From Stomoxys calcitrans (taxonomy: Eukaryota; Arthropoda; Insecta; Diptera; Muscidae): a DNA stretch of 64,000 bases. The DNA lies in the NCBI RefSeq assembly GCF_963082655.1, contig NC_081552.1, positions 189,794,075-189,858,074 of the forward strand. The letters run 5' to 3'. The notes beneath the pieces were generated by a model that was not told where the DNA came from, did no database searches, and worked only from the letters and a program-made list of their open reading frames with translations. The position numbers were made by a program, and so were the translations under genes. Numbering within the stretch: the stretch's first letter is position 1; each line of letters starts with the position of its first letter. Positions 11,550 to 21,888 of this stretch are shown here, piece after piece.

Positions 11550-12172
11550 AACACGTGGGGGAAGTCCCCCATGAATGCAGTGCATTGCGTTGGCGAATGA
11601 AAATTATGGTGTCGAAGGGGGATATAGTCTATATTGACATTTGTCTTAAATCTCTGGATACCATTATGGGTGGGAAAAACGTAAGTCGGAAGTCGATTTC
11701 ACATTCTCTTTAATGCATTGTCCGGTCCGCTGGCCAATCAATTACGAACGGGTGTGAGTTCCTGGAATCTTCAGTATCTCTGACAAGTATCCTTACATCA
11801 GGAATAAGAAGACGAATATTAGACGAACACACACCATGATAGTACCGATAGAACAACGCCAAACAATCCACATTGCGACGATGTTCAAGGGAGTCAATAG
11901 AGTGGGACACCCTACTGTCCCCAATCAACGCCATCGTTCTCCTTTACACACGGTCCAGTAGCTCCATGGATGATTTTAAAGCGCCAGCCCGTACATGTGA
12001 GTTGTATTCCATTTTCGGCCTTATGAAAGTGGTATAGTTGTTAAGAAGATCAGAAGGAGTGAAGTAATTCTTACACCGTTTAAGGAAGCCTAAGCTCTTG
12101 AATGCTTCTTTCGACGCTTCAAATACATGTTTAGCCGAACAGACTTCACTTTGTATTTTCATGCCCAGAACA
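11550..12172 (-). pseudogene. Jockey-like LINE, C-terminal fragment
   Basis: Minus-strand frames 12162-11944 (FLKRCKNYFTPSDLLNNY, IRPKMEYNSHV, SSMELLDRV) and 11934-11710 (LEHRRNVDCLALFYRYYHG, SHPFVIDWPADRTMH) give the C-terminus of the element seen at 4.0-4.6 kb. This copy is better preserved. A single frame break near 11940 separates the two frames. The 5' part is missing. Boundaries are approximate and the target duplication is not clear. Confidence 0.85.
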
Positions 12173-12545
12173 TCAATATAATTCGGTTTCCAGTTGGTTA
12201 TTGCTTTTTAATAGCAAACTGCTGATGTTACAATATTTAAATAATAAATATAGTAAAGCATACTTTTAGGGGGCGTCTAAAAGTAGCGTTAGTTTGAAAT
12301 TTGAAGCATATTTTTGGGTGCGTTATTTAGATAATTATTTAGTACCATATACTTAAAATGAAAAATCATAATTTTTTTTTTTTTTGGTTGGAATTTTCTA
12401 TTATTTTCCTGGGGAGTAGGCGAATGATGGGAAAAAAGAAGGAATTCATCGTGAAATCTTATTTTGTGTTAGGCTTTTAAAAATTTTTTTTTGGGCTTTT
12501 TTTCTTGATAACAATAATAAAATAGTTAATTGAAATACTTGCTGC

Positions 12546-12815
12546 TGCTGGAGGAACCGTAGCGCAGAGGTTAGCATGTCCGCCTATGACGCTGAACGCC
12601 TGGGTTTAAATCCTGGCGAGACCATCAGAAAAAAAATTTCAGCGGTGGTAAAACTTCTCTCCAAAGAGGTGTCACACTGCGACGCGCCGTTCGGACTCGG
12701 CAATAAAGAGGAGTCCCCTTATCATTGAGATTTGAATCGGACTGCACTCATTGATATGTGAGAAGTTTGCCCCTGTTCCTTAGTGGAATGTTCATAGGCA
12801 AAATTTGCATTTATT
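12546..12815 (+). mobile_element. tRNA-derived SINE (family 1) in the 402-bp array
   Basis: Box A TAGCGCAGAGG is intact. Box B is mutated to GGTTTAAATCC. The body lacks ~45 bp between 'agcggtgg' and 'aaaacttctctcc' that other copies have. It is flanked by a perfect 10-bp duplication, TACTTGCTGC (12536-12545 and 12816-12825). The uninterrupted site is seen in a neighbouring unit as GCTTGCTGCAATATAATTCG. Confidence 0.93.
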
Positions 12816-12985
12816 TACTTGCTGCAATATAATTCGGTTTCAAGTTAGTTTATTGCTCTTAAATCGTAAACTGCTGATGTTGCAATACTTCAATAACAAA
12901 TTCAGTAAAGCATACTTTAAGGGATATCTAAAAGTATCGTTAGTTTGTTATATGAAGCATACTTTTGGGTGCGCTGTTTTCTAAT

Positions 12986-15093
12986 ATTGTAAAGCAAAAA
13001 TAAAGAAATTATGAATAAAGTTAGTTTTATTTATAAACAAGTAACGAAATAAAAAAATAAATTTCATCTACTACACAACTAAATACTAGTATGCCAAGGT
13101 TTACTTACATATTTTTACATAAAATTTCGTTTCAAAAATAAGGCCTGAACTATAGCTTTTTATGCCAGGCCATTACCAGGTCCACAATCCAATTACATAA
13201 TAGGAATGAATCACTTGCCTTAAAATAATTAACACCATAAATTTTGAGGCTAATTTTTTGGAAAAACCAAAACTTTTTCTGTTACTCTTATCATAGGAAT
13301 TTCTAATTTTACTCATACTTGGGCAGCTAACTCGTAATATCATGGTGACCAATATATTGCTGAATATTTATTTGGGCTATTGTACCAACTTTTACTTTTG
13401 CTTTTGGTAAAGTTGTGGCGTAGGTGTGTGTGTGTGTGCAGGTTTGAGTGTGTGAGAACGTCCTGCATGTAATGCCTCTGTTACATTATTAATTAACTTT
13501 CCTAAATTGTATAATTAATTTTCTTCACTATGCCAAAGGTCACAGGAAATATTTGATTTGAATTTATTAACACTAGCCCACCCAAGCTCTAGCCCGCTGT
13601 GCCTTCTGCAATACACAGAATAAAAATGAACTTACATTTATAATCTCAACTTCTAGATCTCATGGGCGTATGATGACTGCAAATATACTCCACATTATTG
13701 AATGCAGTGCATATCTCAAAAAGCTAAGATTGTGCAGCCGCACAGACACTGAGCCCAAAATGGTTAATTCTTCATATTCACTTATTATTTGTAGAATTCG
13801 TACCCCTCTTCCTTAATGTATGTCCCATATTTTTAATATCGGGTTATATGTCCGTTGGTGGGAATTGACGAAGGGGCTAGCCGCTAGAAACTTGACTTTA
13901 TATAGCCACTTTAGGGCTTTCCATAAATTTAACCCTACTGCCAGAGACCCTCCATTTGAATATGATATTGCCCTTATTGGGCTACATGCCAGCTTAGGTT
14001 TAAGGAGGACTCTCAGCCGCTCGTTAAATGGTTGAATGTTACGTTCATACTCTATTACTAGAACCCCTTCATTTAGACCCAGTTTTTTTTGATTGAAATT
14101 GGCAACATGTCCTTTCGATCGGTTTTGGAGACCCTTGAGATTTTTGGCCTAAAATTTCGATGTCTAATTCCTACTCTATTTTCAAACACCTTTAATTGGA
14201 GCCCCATGTTGTCAAAGTTAGTTAGGCTGACCGTTGGTGCCTTTTGGGGTAAAACTCTCTGAAAGTTAAATCCATATCTAAAAGTAAAGTTAATCTTGTA
14301 CTTGTAAAACCCTCATGGCCATGATAGGTGGTTTTAGGAAAAACCCTTACCCCCAAACACTTGACGGCATATATTTGTTTCAGATTTGTTCTGCCTACCA
14401 GTTCAAGCTACATGCCTGGGAGTCTAAGCTCCATTACTTTTAATCTACTTGTGGCCAGTATCAATTTACATTGTTAGTTTTTCCCTTTCTTTTTCTCCAA
14501 GCCAAAAATAACTTCTTTTATGTCTCTGGTCCCTAATCTATTCATTTATAAACAAAAATAATCTCTTTGTTCTAATTCTCCCTTGTCGCGCCACTATTTG
14601 GGCCACTGACAATTTTTTTCATTATCTCATATCTGTTTGCATCGCATCGCATAAGAATCCTGAATGGCAATTGCTTAATGTTTAATAACTATTAAAGTAA
14701 ATCGCCCAGCTATTAACCATCTATTTTACTAATGCTTATTTAATTATTAACAAACCAAAATGCGTGGCATACTTTTAGGTGGTCGCTCTGCACCAACCGA
14801 TGATTGTAGCCAATAATGCTTTAAACGTGCCATCATCTAGAAAATGGCAGACAATTTGCATTGCTTGCTGCCAGCTGGCTTTGTGTGCGAGTGTGTGAGT
14901 TTGGCTCATATATAAATGAAGTCACGTTTTAGCTTTTGTGGTTCGGAAATCTTTAAAACATATCTACCACCATTTGATGGGATTGAAAGGATTTGCGTAG
15001 GTTTTTGTTTTTCGCAGGAATAGATAGTGGTAAGCAAATTGGCATTGAATGATATTTATTTGAACGACGAACGTGGAGAAGAGTAGTTGAAGC
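12986..15093. other. Unique sequence with one motif site
   Basis: It has a short (TG)n at ~13421-13437 and one motif site GTGGCATACTTTTAGGTGGT at 14763-14782. A frame at 13820-14035 has no family resemblance and is not called. Confidence 0.55.
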
Positions 15094-15750
15094 AAGTAGA
15101 AACGTGCTAAGTTCGGCCGGGCCGAACCTTATATACCCTCCTCCATGTATTGAATTTGTCAAACCCTTTGGCCGATATCTTTCTACCGACAAACAAAGGA
15201 TAATGTATAAGAATTGTTATTTCAGCTATACCAGCTAAGAACCGATTGGGGCCATACTTGGATGGGTTGTTGGAGACCAAAGTGGAATTTATTGTGCAAA
15301 ATTTCATCCAAATCGGATAAGAATTGCTCCCTCTAGAGGCTCAAGAATTATAATCGGAAGATCGGTTTATAAGGGAGCTGTATCAGGTTGTGAACCGATT
15401 TGGGCCATACTTGCAGAGCTGTTGGAAGTCAAAATAAAACACTTGGTGCCAAATTTCAGACAAATCCGATAAGAACTGGACCCTCTAGAGACTCATGAAG
15501 TCAAGATCCGGGATCGGTTTATATGGGGGCTATATCAGGTTATGAACCGATTTCAATAATACTTGGCAGAGTTGTTCGAAGGTAAAATAAAACACTTGGT
15601 GCAAAATTTCAGCCAAAGCGGATAAGAATTTCGTGCTATAGAGGCTCAAGAAGGCAAGATCCGAGATGGGTTTATATGGGAGATGTACCACAACATGGTC
15701 TGATTTGGCCCATTTACAATCCCAACCGACCTGCATTAATAAGAAACAGC
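15094..15750 (-). repeat. Dispersed repeat, minus orientation
   Basis: It starts with the reversed 3' signature (AAGTTCGGCCGGGCCGAACC and TATATACCCTCCTCCATG). It runs through about three reversed modules ('gatcggtttatatgggggct', 'tttcagccaaa'). It breaks at the 'cccatttacaatcccaaccgacc' head block, where another repeat begins. Confidence 0.85.
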
Positions 15751-16158
15751 TCTCCCCGGCACGGCATAGCTGTGAGCACCACACAGGCTGAACAATGAGG
15801 TCCGATATGTGTGGTGTTCATTGCTGTCACGAGAAGTTTAGCTGCGAGCTACCGGGCATGTTCACAGTTTGCGGTTAGTTGAATGCTCCATGCTGAATAA
15901 CTGCAATGGCAGTCGCGGAAAATCAGCGGTGTCGAGTGGAGAGTCTAAGTGAGAGGCTGGGCTGCACCGGCTCTTGCATAAATGCTGAGTGCCTATGATT
16001 TTCGATATGACAAGGCGAGTTATTGGCGCCTTAAAATTACCAATGGCCACTCTGTTCCCGCGGCGATCGGTCCTCTCGATCGGAACGAGCTTGCTCACCT
16101 ACAGCAGCTTGACGAGGATCGCCAGCTCCACATGAAAATGTGGGCACAACAACAACAA
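15751..16158 (+). repeat. Second dispersed repeat, (CAA)n-tailed
   Basis: It opens 'ctccccggcacggcatagct' and includes 'tgagcaccacacaggct', 'attgctgtcacgagaag', 'gagtgcctatgattttcgat', 'gacaaggcgagttattggc' and 'gaacgagcttgctcaccta'. It ends in an AACAAC run. A second copy lies at 44815-45150 with the same start, order and tail. The simple-repeat tail suggests a retroposed sequence, a SINE or the 3' end of a LINE not otherwise seen here. I find no pol III boxes in it. Confidence 0.7.
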
Positions 16159-16625
16159 TGATAAGAATTATTTTTGCAAACTTCCAAGCACCAAAAATAT
16201 CAGCATCGTGCTCTACTCCGAAATTTCATTTATTTAAGCCCCAATTGCCGTTGGTTTAGGGGGAGTTTATGTGGTGAGATGACCCCCAAACACTTGGCCT
16301 CAAAATTGGATATTCAATTCGTTTTCTACTATCAAATACCTTTTATTTATTGGCATACTAGGCAAACATGGCCGGGGTGATGGGAGTTTATGGAGGGGGG
16401 TCGATCCTGAAATAATATCACCATCATGCTAGAGCACGATTTTGTTTAAGCCCCATAATGTCAAGCATTTTGAAGGTGGCGATCAAGATATTCGGGTCTC
16501 GTTTAGATCCAAACTAATTGTTTTTTTTTTTTTGTATTGGTTATCTACATTCAAAATCATATTTCAAGGCTACCACTTGGGATACCACATTTTTTCAAAT
16601 CTTCCGGTTATTCTGTGTGTTACTG
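16159..16625. other. Unclassified sequence
   Basis: It contains 'ggccggggtgatgggagttt' and a poly(T). It may be another dispersed repeat, but no second copy is visible in the window. Confidence 0.4.
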
Positions 16626-16882
16626 GCATACTTATCACATATCACTGAGTGCTGTTGCGATTAAAATTTTAAGCTCCTTTTTATTGCCGAGTCCGGACGG
16701 TATGCCGCAATGCGACACCTCTTTGGGGAGAAATTTTAACATGACATAGACTCACAAATGTTGCCAGCATTAAGAGGGGATAACTTCCGCTGAAAACTAT
16801 TTCTGATGTTCTCGCCAGGATTCGAACCCAAGCGTTTAGTGTCATAGTAGGACATGCTAACCTCTGAGCTGCGATGGCCTCT
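16626..16882 (-). mobile_element. tRNA-derived SINE (family 1), minus
   Basis: It is read on the minus strand. Box B GGTTCGAATCC is intact and box A is degraded (CAGCTCAGAGG). The body carries 'agcggaagttatcccctctt' and the tail carries 'gacggtgtcgcat' variants. The tail end near 16626-16660 is eroded. No clear target duplication. Confidence 0.8.
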
Positions 16883-16904
16883 GATTGGCCCTCTCACACG
16901 TCCT

Positions 16905-17455
16905 CTCATTTGAGCACAATACTTTCACGGTCGTCCTACATGACAGTTTGTCGTTGTTTTTGTTGAGCGGAAAGGGTCGGTCCCCCCCGATGCCAAGACC
17001 CAAAAAACAGTTTACTTGAAAAACAGTTTACCCAAAAAACAGTTTACGGAAGCACCTCTGATAAGTTCGTACTCTACTCTTAAATATTTTTCATTTGATA
17101 CCCATATTGTCCCAATCGGTAAACATGTCCGTTCGGATGGGTTTTGGGATAGGGCGTCCCCCCAGGTTATGTGCCCTAACATTTGTATACCAATTTCATG
17201 TTTTTGAGGTACCATGCAACATTTGGCTTAAATCGGTGCACCCATCTTCGAAGTCTGGCGTTTTTCCAAATAGGGTTGTGGGGAAGGGTCCGCCTCCCCT
17301 ACGGATATCCAAAAATGTGGTACCATTTTCTCACCGGACGCTCAAACTTTACCATCTGGGAAAATTTCATGAAAATCGGTTCAGCCGTTTTAGAGACTTA
17401 GCGAAACAGACAAACAAACTAACAAATAAACAAACAAACTAAGCGCAAAAATCTA
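16905..17455 (+). repeat. Third dispersed repeat ('M2')
   Basis: Diagnostic blocks are 'gtactctactcttaaatatt', 'cccatattgtcccaatcggt', 'aaacatgtccgttcggatgg', 'ataccaatttcatgtttttg', 'cggtgcacccatcttcgaag' and 'ggttcagccgttttagagac', then an AACAAA-rich tail. The same blocks occur at 50.9-51.2 kb and 60.3-61.0 kb, where a BEL element and a SINE have landed in them. Three short CAGTTTAC-containing repeats lie at 17007-17047. No coding capacity is seen. Confidence 0.7.
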
Positions 17456-18480
17456 ATTTTTATAACCACCACCATAGGATGGGGGTATGCTAATCTAGTC
17501 ATTTCGTTTGTAACAACTCGAAATATTCATCTAGGACCCCATAAAGTATATAAATCATTGAGCGTCTCGACATCCCGAGTCGATCTAGCCATGTCCGTCC
17601 GTCCGTCTGTCGAAATCACGATAGCGGTCGAACGTGTAAAGATAACCGTTTGAAAATTTTCACAAATACTTCATATTTATGAAGGTCTTTTAGGATTGCC
17701 AATGGGTCATATCGGTTCAGATTTGGATATAGCTCCCATATAAACCGATCTCCCGGTTTGACTTTTTGTGCCCCTGGAAGCCGCAATTTTTATTCGATTT
17801 TGCTCAAATTTTGCAGTGTTCTGTTATGACTTCCAATAACTGTGCTAAGAACGATCCGAATCGGCCAAGAATCTGATATAGCACCCAAAAAAAAACGATC
17901 TCCCGATTTGACCTCTTCAGCCCTTAGAAGCCTCAATTTTCATTCGATTTATTTGAAATTTTGCACATTGTGTTCTGTTACGACTTTCAACAACTGTAAT
18001 AAGTAAAGTCCAAATCGGTCCACAACCTGATATAGCTCCCATATAAATCGATCTCCAGATTTGACTTCTTGAGCCCCAGGAAGCTGCAATTTTGGTCCGA
18101 TTTGGGTGAAATTTTGCACATATAACATTATGTAGCTCCCATATAAACCGATCTCCAAGTTTGAGTTTTTGGGCCTTTAGAAGCCTTAGTTTTTATCCGA
18201 TTTGGCTGAAATTTTGCACATAGTGTTCTATTATGACTCTCAACAACTGTGCCAGGTACGATCCATATCGGTCAAGAACATTATATAGCTCCCATATAAA
18301 CCGATCTCCCGATTTGACTTCTTTAGTCCTTACAAGCCGTGATTTTTATCAGATTTGGCTTAAATTTTGCATATAGCGTTCTATTATGACTTTCAACAAC
18401 TGTGACCATATTTTAGCCGAATCCATGGTGGTGGTTTCCCAAGATTCGGCCCGGCTGACCTTAGCACACTTTTAATTGTT
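17456..18480 (+). repeat. Full-length dispersed repeat
   Basis: The head is TTTTTATAACCACCACCATA with 'gatctagccatgtccgtccg'. Four modules of the 'cccatataaaccgatctccc' subtype follow. The end is 'ccatggtggtggtttcccaa', then GATTCGGCCCGGCTGACC and CTTAGCACACTTTTA. It is one of the clearest complete copies, with both ends present. Confidence 0.88.
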
Positions 18481-20584
18481 ATATAATGGATTTTTTGCAA
18501 TTTTGTCTTTGAAAGCTCTAGTTTTTTTTAATCAGAATTTCCATAATTGAAAGTGCTTACTCGATTTCTGCTTCTTAGCAAAATATTTTCCTCAATTTAA
18601 ATCAATTTGTAAATTTTTGCATTTGCATTGCATGCAACAGCTCAAGTGCACCCAAAAGTATGCTTCATGGATATCCCACTTGTACATTTGAGACAAGGCA
18701 ACTTGTCAAAAGAAGGTCTGTTGAAGTGCAAACAGGCTCAAGCATATTTCTTCCCAATGTGACAGACTTTGTGATTGTGACACGGCGTTCCTCTCTGGCT
18801 AGTAGATGCACCAATGGTATGGATGACGACGGTGAAGAATGATGATGAAGAAGATGATGAATTCTGACGTTGTTTGCTCTGCTGCAAATTTCCCCAGAGA
18901 AAATGGAATTTATGCAATTGGCAAATCGGATAGCAGGTTGTTTTAGACATACAGAAACCTGCATTGGAAAATCGCAACAGTGTTTTGCGTTAGACATCCA
19001 CACAGGTTAAGGCAATGATGATGTTGTTGACATTAATGCGGAGCGAAACCATAAGTTAAATGGGCCAACAATTTTACAGTCTGGTCATCTATGAACTGTG
19101 ATTATTTTATTTTTATGGTAAACTTGGTCCAGACACCATTTCATTGAAATTTAGTTTTGTAGAAAATTTTCAATAAGTTATTCACAAAAACGAAAAACTA
19201 GAAATAAGATTTTAAGGAAACGTTTTTTTTAATATTAGTAAAAATTTTAATCCACATAAGATTTTAGTGGGAATATATTTTGAAAAGTCGCTCTTTGTTA
19301 TGCTTTAGAAAAGAAATTTAACCCCATTGTATCATGCTCATAACTTTTTCTACGCCCTTGGATATGCTTTAGATTTTAAGTGAAATGAGTGAGCACAGAA
19401 CATTGCACAGACATTGCCAACGTGGATAAAGGAAATTATGACAAATTTATTTTTATTTCCTCCAAGGACTGAATCAACAACAACTTGCAAGGAAAATTAT
19501 TAGGAAATTATTATGTAAACTAGTTAGATGCTATATAAAATGTATGACCCCAAAAGTATGCAATATTAAATATAGAAATGTTTCATGTTTGTATTGCTTT
19601 CACTTTAGCCTGTAGCCAAGTTCTGTGTTAAATTAAATGGAAATTTTAATTTTTGCCAAGATTAGAAAACCCAGGAAAGCTAAACCAAAGGAGGAAGAGC
19701 AATTTGTTTTTATAATTTGTCAGTAATGTTGAAAAAGGTGAATCAACATTTAAATGTTGTTGTTTGTGCAAAAATTGTTTATGCTTTAGAATATTCCAAA
19801 CTAAGAAATATGTTTTAATTTGCAGAAACTGCAGAACTACTATCATTGTGTCTCTTGAGGATTTTTATTTGTTTAGAAAGGAAAATTAAATGAAAATGTT
19901 GTCAAACTGTCCTATTAATTGGCTGGAATTAAGCTATTTATTACTTTCGTACTATTTAAACATAGAAAATCTCTGTTTACAAACTAATTTGTAATTATCA
20001 TGGTGACAGTAGTTGGACTTTTGTGGTCTTATTCCCTTGACCATGCCTGCTGAGCTGGAAATTTCTTGGTATATATGTGTGGGTGGTCAAGGATAATTCA
20101 ATTGGCTTGCACCACCAATTAAATGTTGTGGTCTTATGTGTGGCATAACAAAGTAAATTAAAGCTGTTTGGATGAAAAATATTTATTTTTTCTGAGTTTT
20201 TTTGCTCCACCAATGTCAGGATAAGCATACAACGTAATATTGTTGAAAGCGAAATGCGACACCTAAGAATATGCTTTGGGTCATAACCAATTTTTTTTTG
20301 TATCATACCAGTGCCGATGTTAACGATGATGCCACACAATTTGCCTTGAGTTATGAATTGAGACCCATGATTGAATTATGGTTTTAATTTTGTTGAAAAA
20401 TTATTTTTAGCATTCTTAACGAAGTGAATAACGATAGCGACAACGACAGCGTAGTAGACAAGCATGACACAATCTCCCTAAAGTATGCTGTGGTTAATAT
20501 TATTACTCAACAACTCAAAATAAGACCATCATATTAAATGCTTAGGACAAGGAGAGAAAAAAAAACACAAAATTTAATGTAAAT
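18481..20584. other. Unique sequence with four motif sites
   Basis: It carries four reversed GCATACTTTT motif sites: 18648-18667 (GTGCACCCAAAAGTATGCTT), 19548-19562, 20260-20276 and 20476-20490. The frames at 18660-19003 and 19998-20339 lack any recognisable domain and are left uncalled. Confidence 0.5.
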
Positions 20585-21297
20585 AAGTAAAAGCATGCTA
20601 AGTTCGGCCGGGCCGAATCTTATATACCCTCCACCATGGATCGTATTTGTCGTGTTCTTTTCCCGGCATCTCTTTATAGACCGACAAAGGATAAAAGAAA
20701 ATAAGTGCTATGCTATTGGACCCTAAACAAGTTATGGTCCGATTCGGAACACAATCGATTTATGACTTCCAACCACCGTGCCAAGTAAGCTCCGAATCGG
20801 TCTATAACCTGATATAGCTCCCATATAAACCGATCTCCCGATTTGACTTCTTGAGCCCCTGACAGCCGCAATTTTTGTCCGATTTGGCTGAAATTGGGCA
20901 CGTAGTGTTTTGATATGACTTTCAACAACTGTGCCAAGTACGGTCTGAATCGGTCTATAACTTGATATAGCTCCCATATAAACCGATCTTCCAATTTGAC
21001 TTTTGAGCCCCTGCAAGCCGCAATTTTTGTCCGATTTGGCTGAAATTTTGCATCTAGTGTCCAATAACTTTTTAAATTACGGTCCAAATCGGTTTATAAC
21101 CTGATTTAGCTCCCATATAAACTGATCTCCCGATTTGACTTCTTGAGCCCTTGCAAGCCACAAATTTTTGTCCGATTTGGCTGAAATTTATCATGTAGTG
21201 TTCTGTTATGCCTTCCAACCACCGTGCCAGGTAAGGTCCGAATCGGTCTATAGCTCCCATATAAACCGATCGCCCGATTTGACTTCTTGGTGCCTAG
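20585..21297. repeat. Dispersed repeat, inverted chimera
   Basis: The first ~125 bp are the family's 3' end in minus orientation (GCTAAGTTCGGCCGGGCCGA, then TATATACCCTCCACCATGG). From about 20711 the modules switch to plus orientation (gatatagctcccatataaac at 20811 and 20964, spacing 153 bp). The two halves point away from each other, so this is a rearranged or double insertion. Confidence 0.75.
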
Positions 21298-21512
21298 GTT
21301 AGGTTATGTTTATGTTTATGTCTGCCATCAGACTCACTTAGATGTTTTCGACCATTGTGAGCCACAAGAACTGAAGCAAGAAGATGCCTTCTAGTTCCTA
21401 CCGTTGATGACGTTTTCAGTGCGACTGTGATGCACAAACAAGCCATTCTTTGGATCCGGCTGAGTATTGAACAGTAGATGGACTTTTGAAGCTCCGTCCC
21501 CCAACAACAACA
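21298..21512 (-). pseudogene. RNase H-type LINE (family A), fragment left of the foldback
   Basis: On the minus strand this is the LINE's 3' tail ('gctcacaatggtcgaaaac', 'atctaagtgagtctgatggc'). It continues into the region after the RT ('gtgcatcacagtcgcactg', 'tccggctgagtattgaacag' on plus). The coding continuation is found 9.5 kb away at 31015, on the other side of the foldback element. Both pieces join at ACAACAACA to match the LINE-A copy at 11.2 kb. Confidence 0.82.
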
Positions 21513-21888
21513 ATGTGAGTGAAGATAAATTCCGAATTTAACTAGTGGAGACACAAACCACTGACTTAACAGTCCTCTGTTACTGCCATTAGCAGAGCAC
21601 TGTTAAGGAACTTTGTAGGCAATTAATTAATAAAAAAAAGGATTTGTTCATAAAAAGGAAATTTCAAAACACAAAAAACCAAAAAAAGATCTAGAAAATA
21701 ATAAGGTGATCCAACATTAAAATTTAGTTCCCTCAATAACCGCAAGACGTACTAACAAGATAAAGAAGATTGTAAAATTGATTGATCCACTGTGCACAAA
21801 TGGAAAATAGTAAGGCGATGAGACCGGTCTCAAATGAGAGCAAGGGAAGCCTAGTTTCTTATACATATGCACATATTTTCCAAATAAT

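Larger units (their letters stand above)
10475..12985 (+). repeat. Array of ~402-bp units, interrupted by three elements
   Basis: A unit starting 'cttaaattgaaaaat' at 10491 repeats at 10893, giving a period near 402 bp. Later units resume after insertions, at about 12174 and 12350. Each unit holds 'tggttggaattttc', 'attttcctggggagt', 'ttgtgttaggcttt', 'aatataattcggttt', 'gcaaactgctgatgtt' and two GCATACTTTT sites about 48 bp apart. Insertions within the array are a LINE fragment (11023-11501, perfect 10-bp target duplication), a Jockey-like fragment (~11550-12172) and a SINE (12546-12815). The units are clearly diverged from each other, so the array is old. Confidence 0.8.

Noticed and set aside
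13820..14035. 71-residue frame in unique DNA
   Set aside because: No family, no supporting signals, and the length is expected by chance.
18660..19003. Opposed frames around a GATGAAGAAGATGATGA stretch
   Set aside because: The open frames come from a low-complexity GAT/GAA run, with no conserved protein feature.
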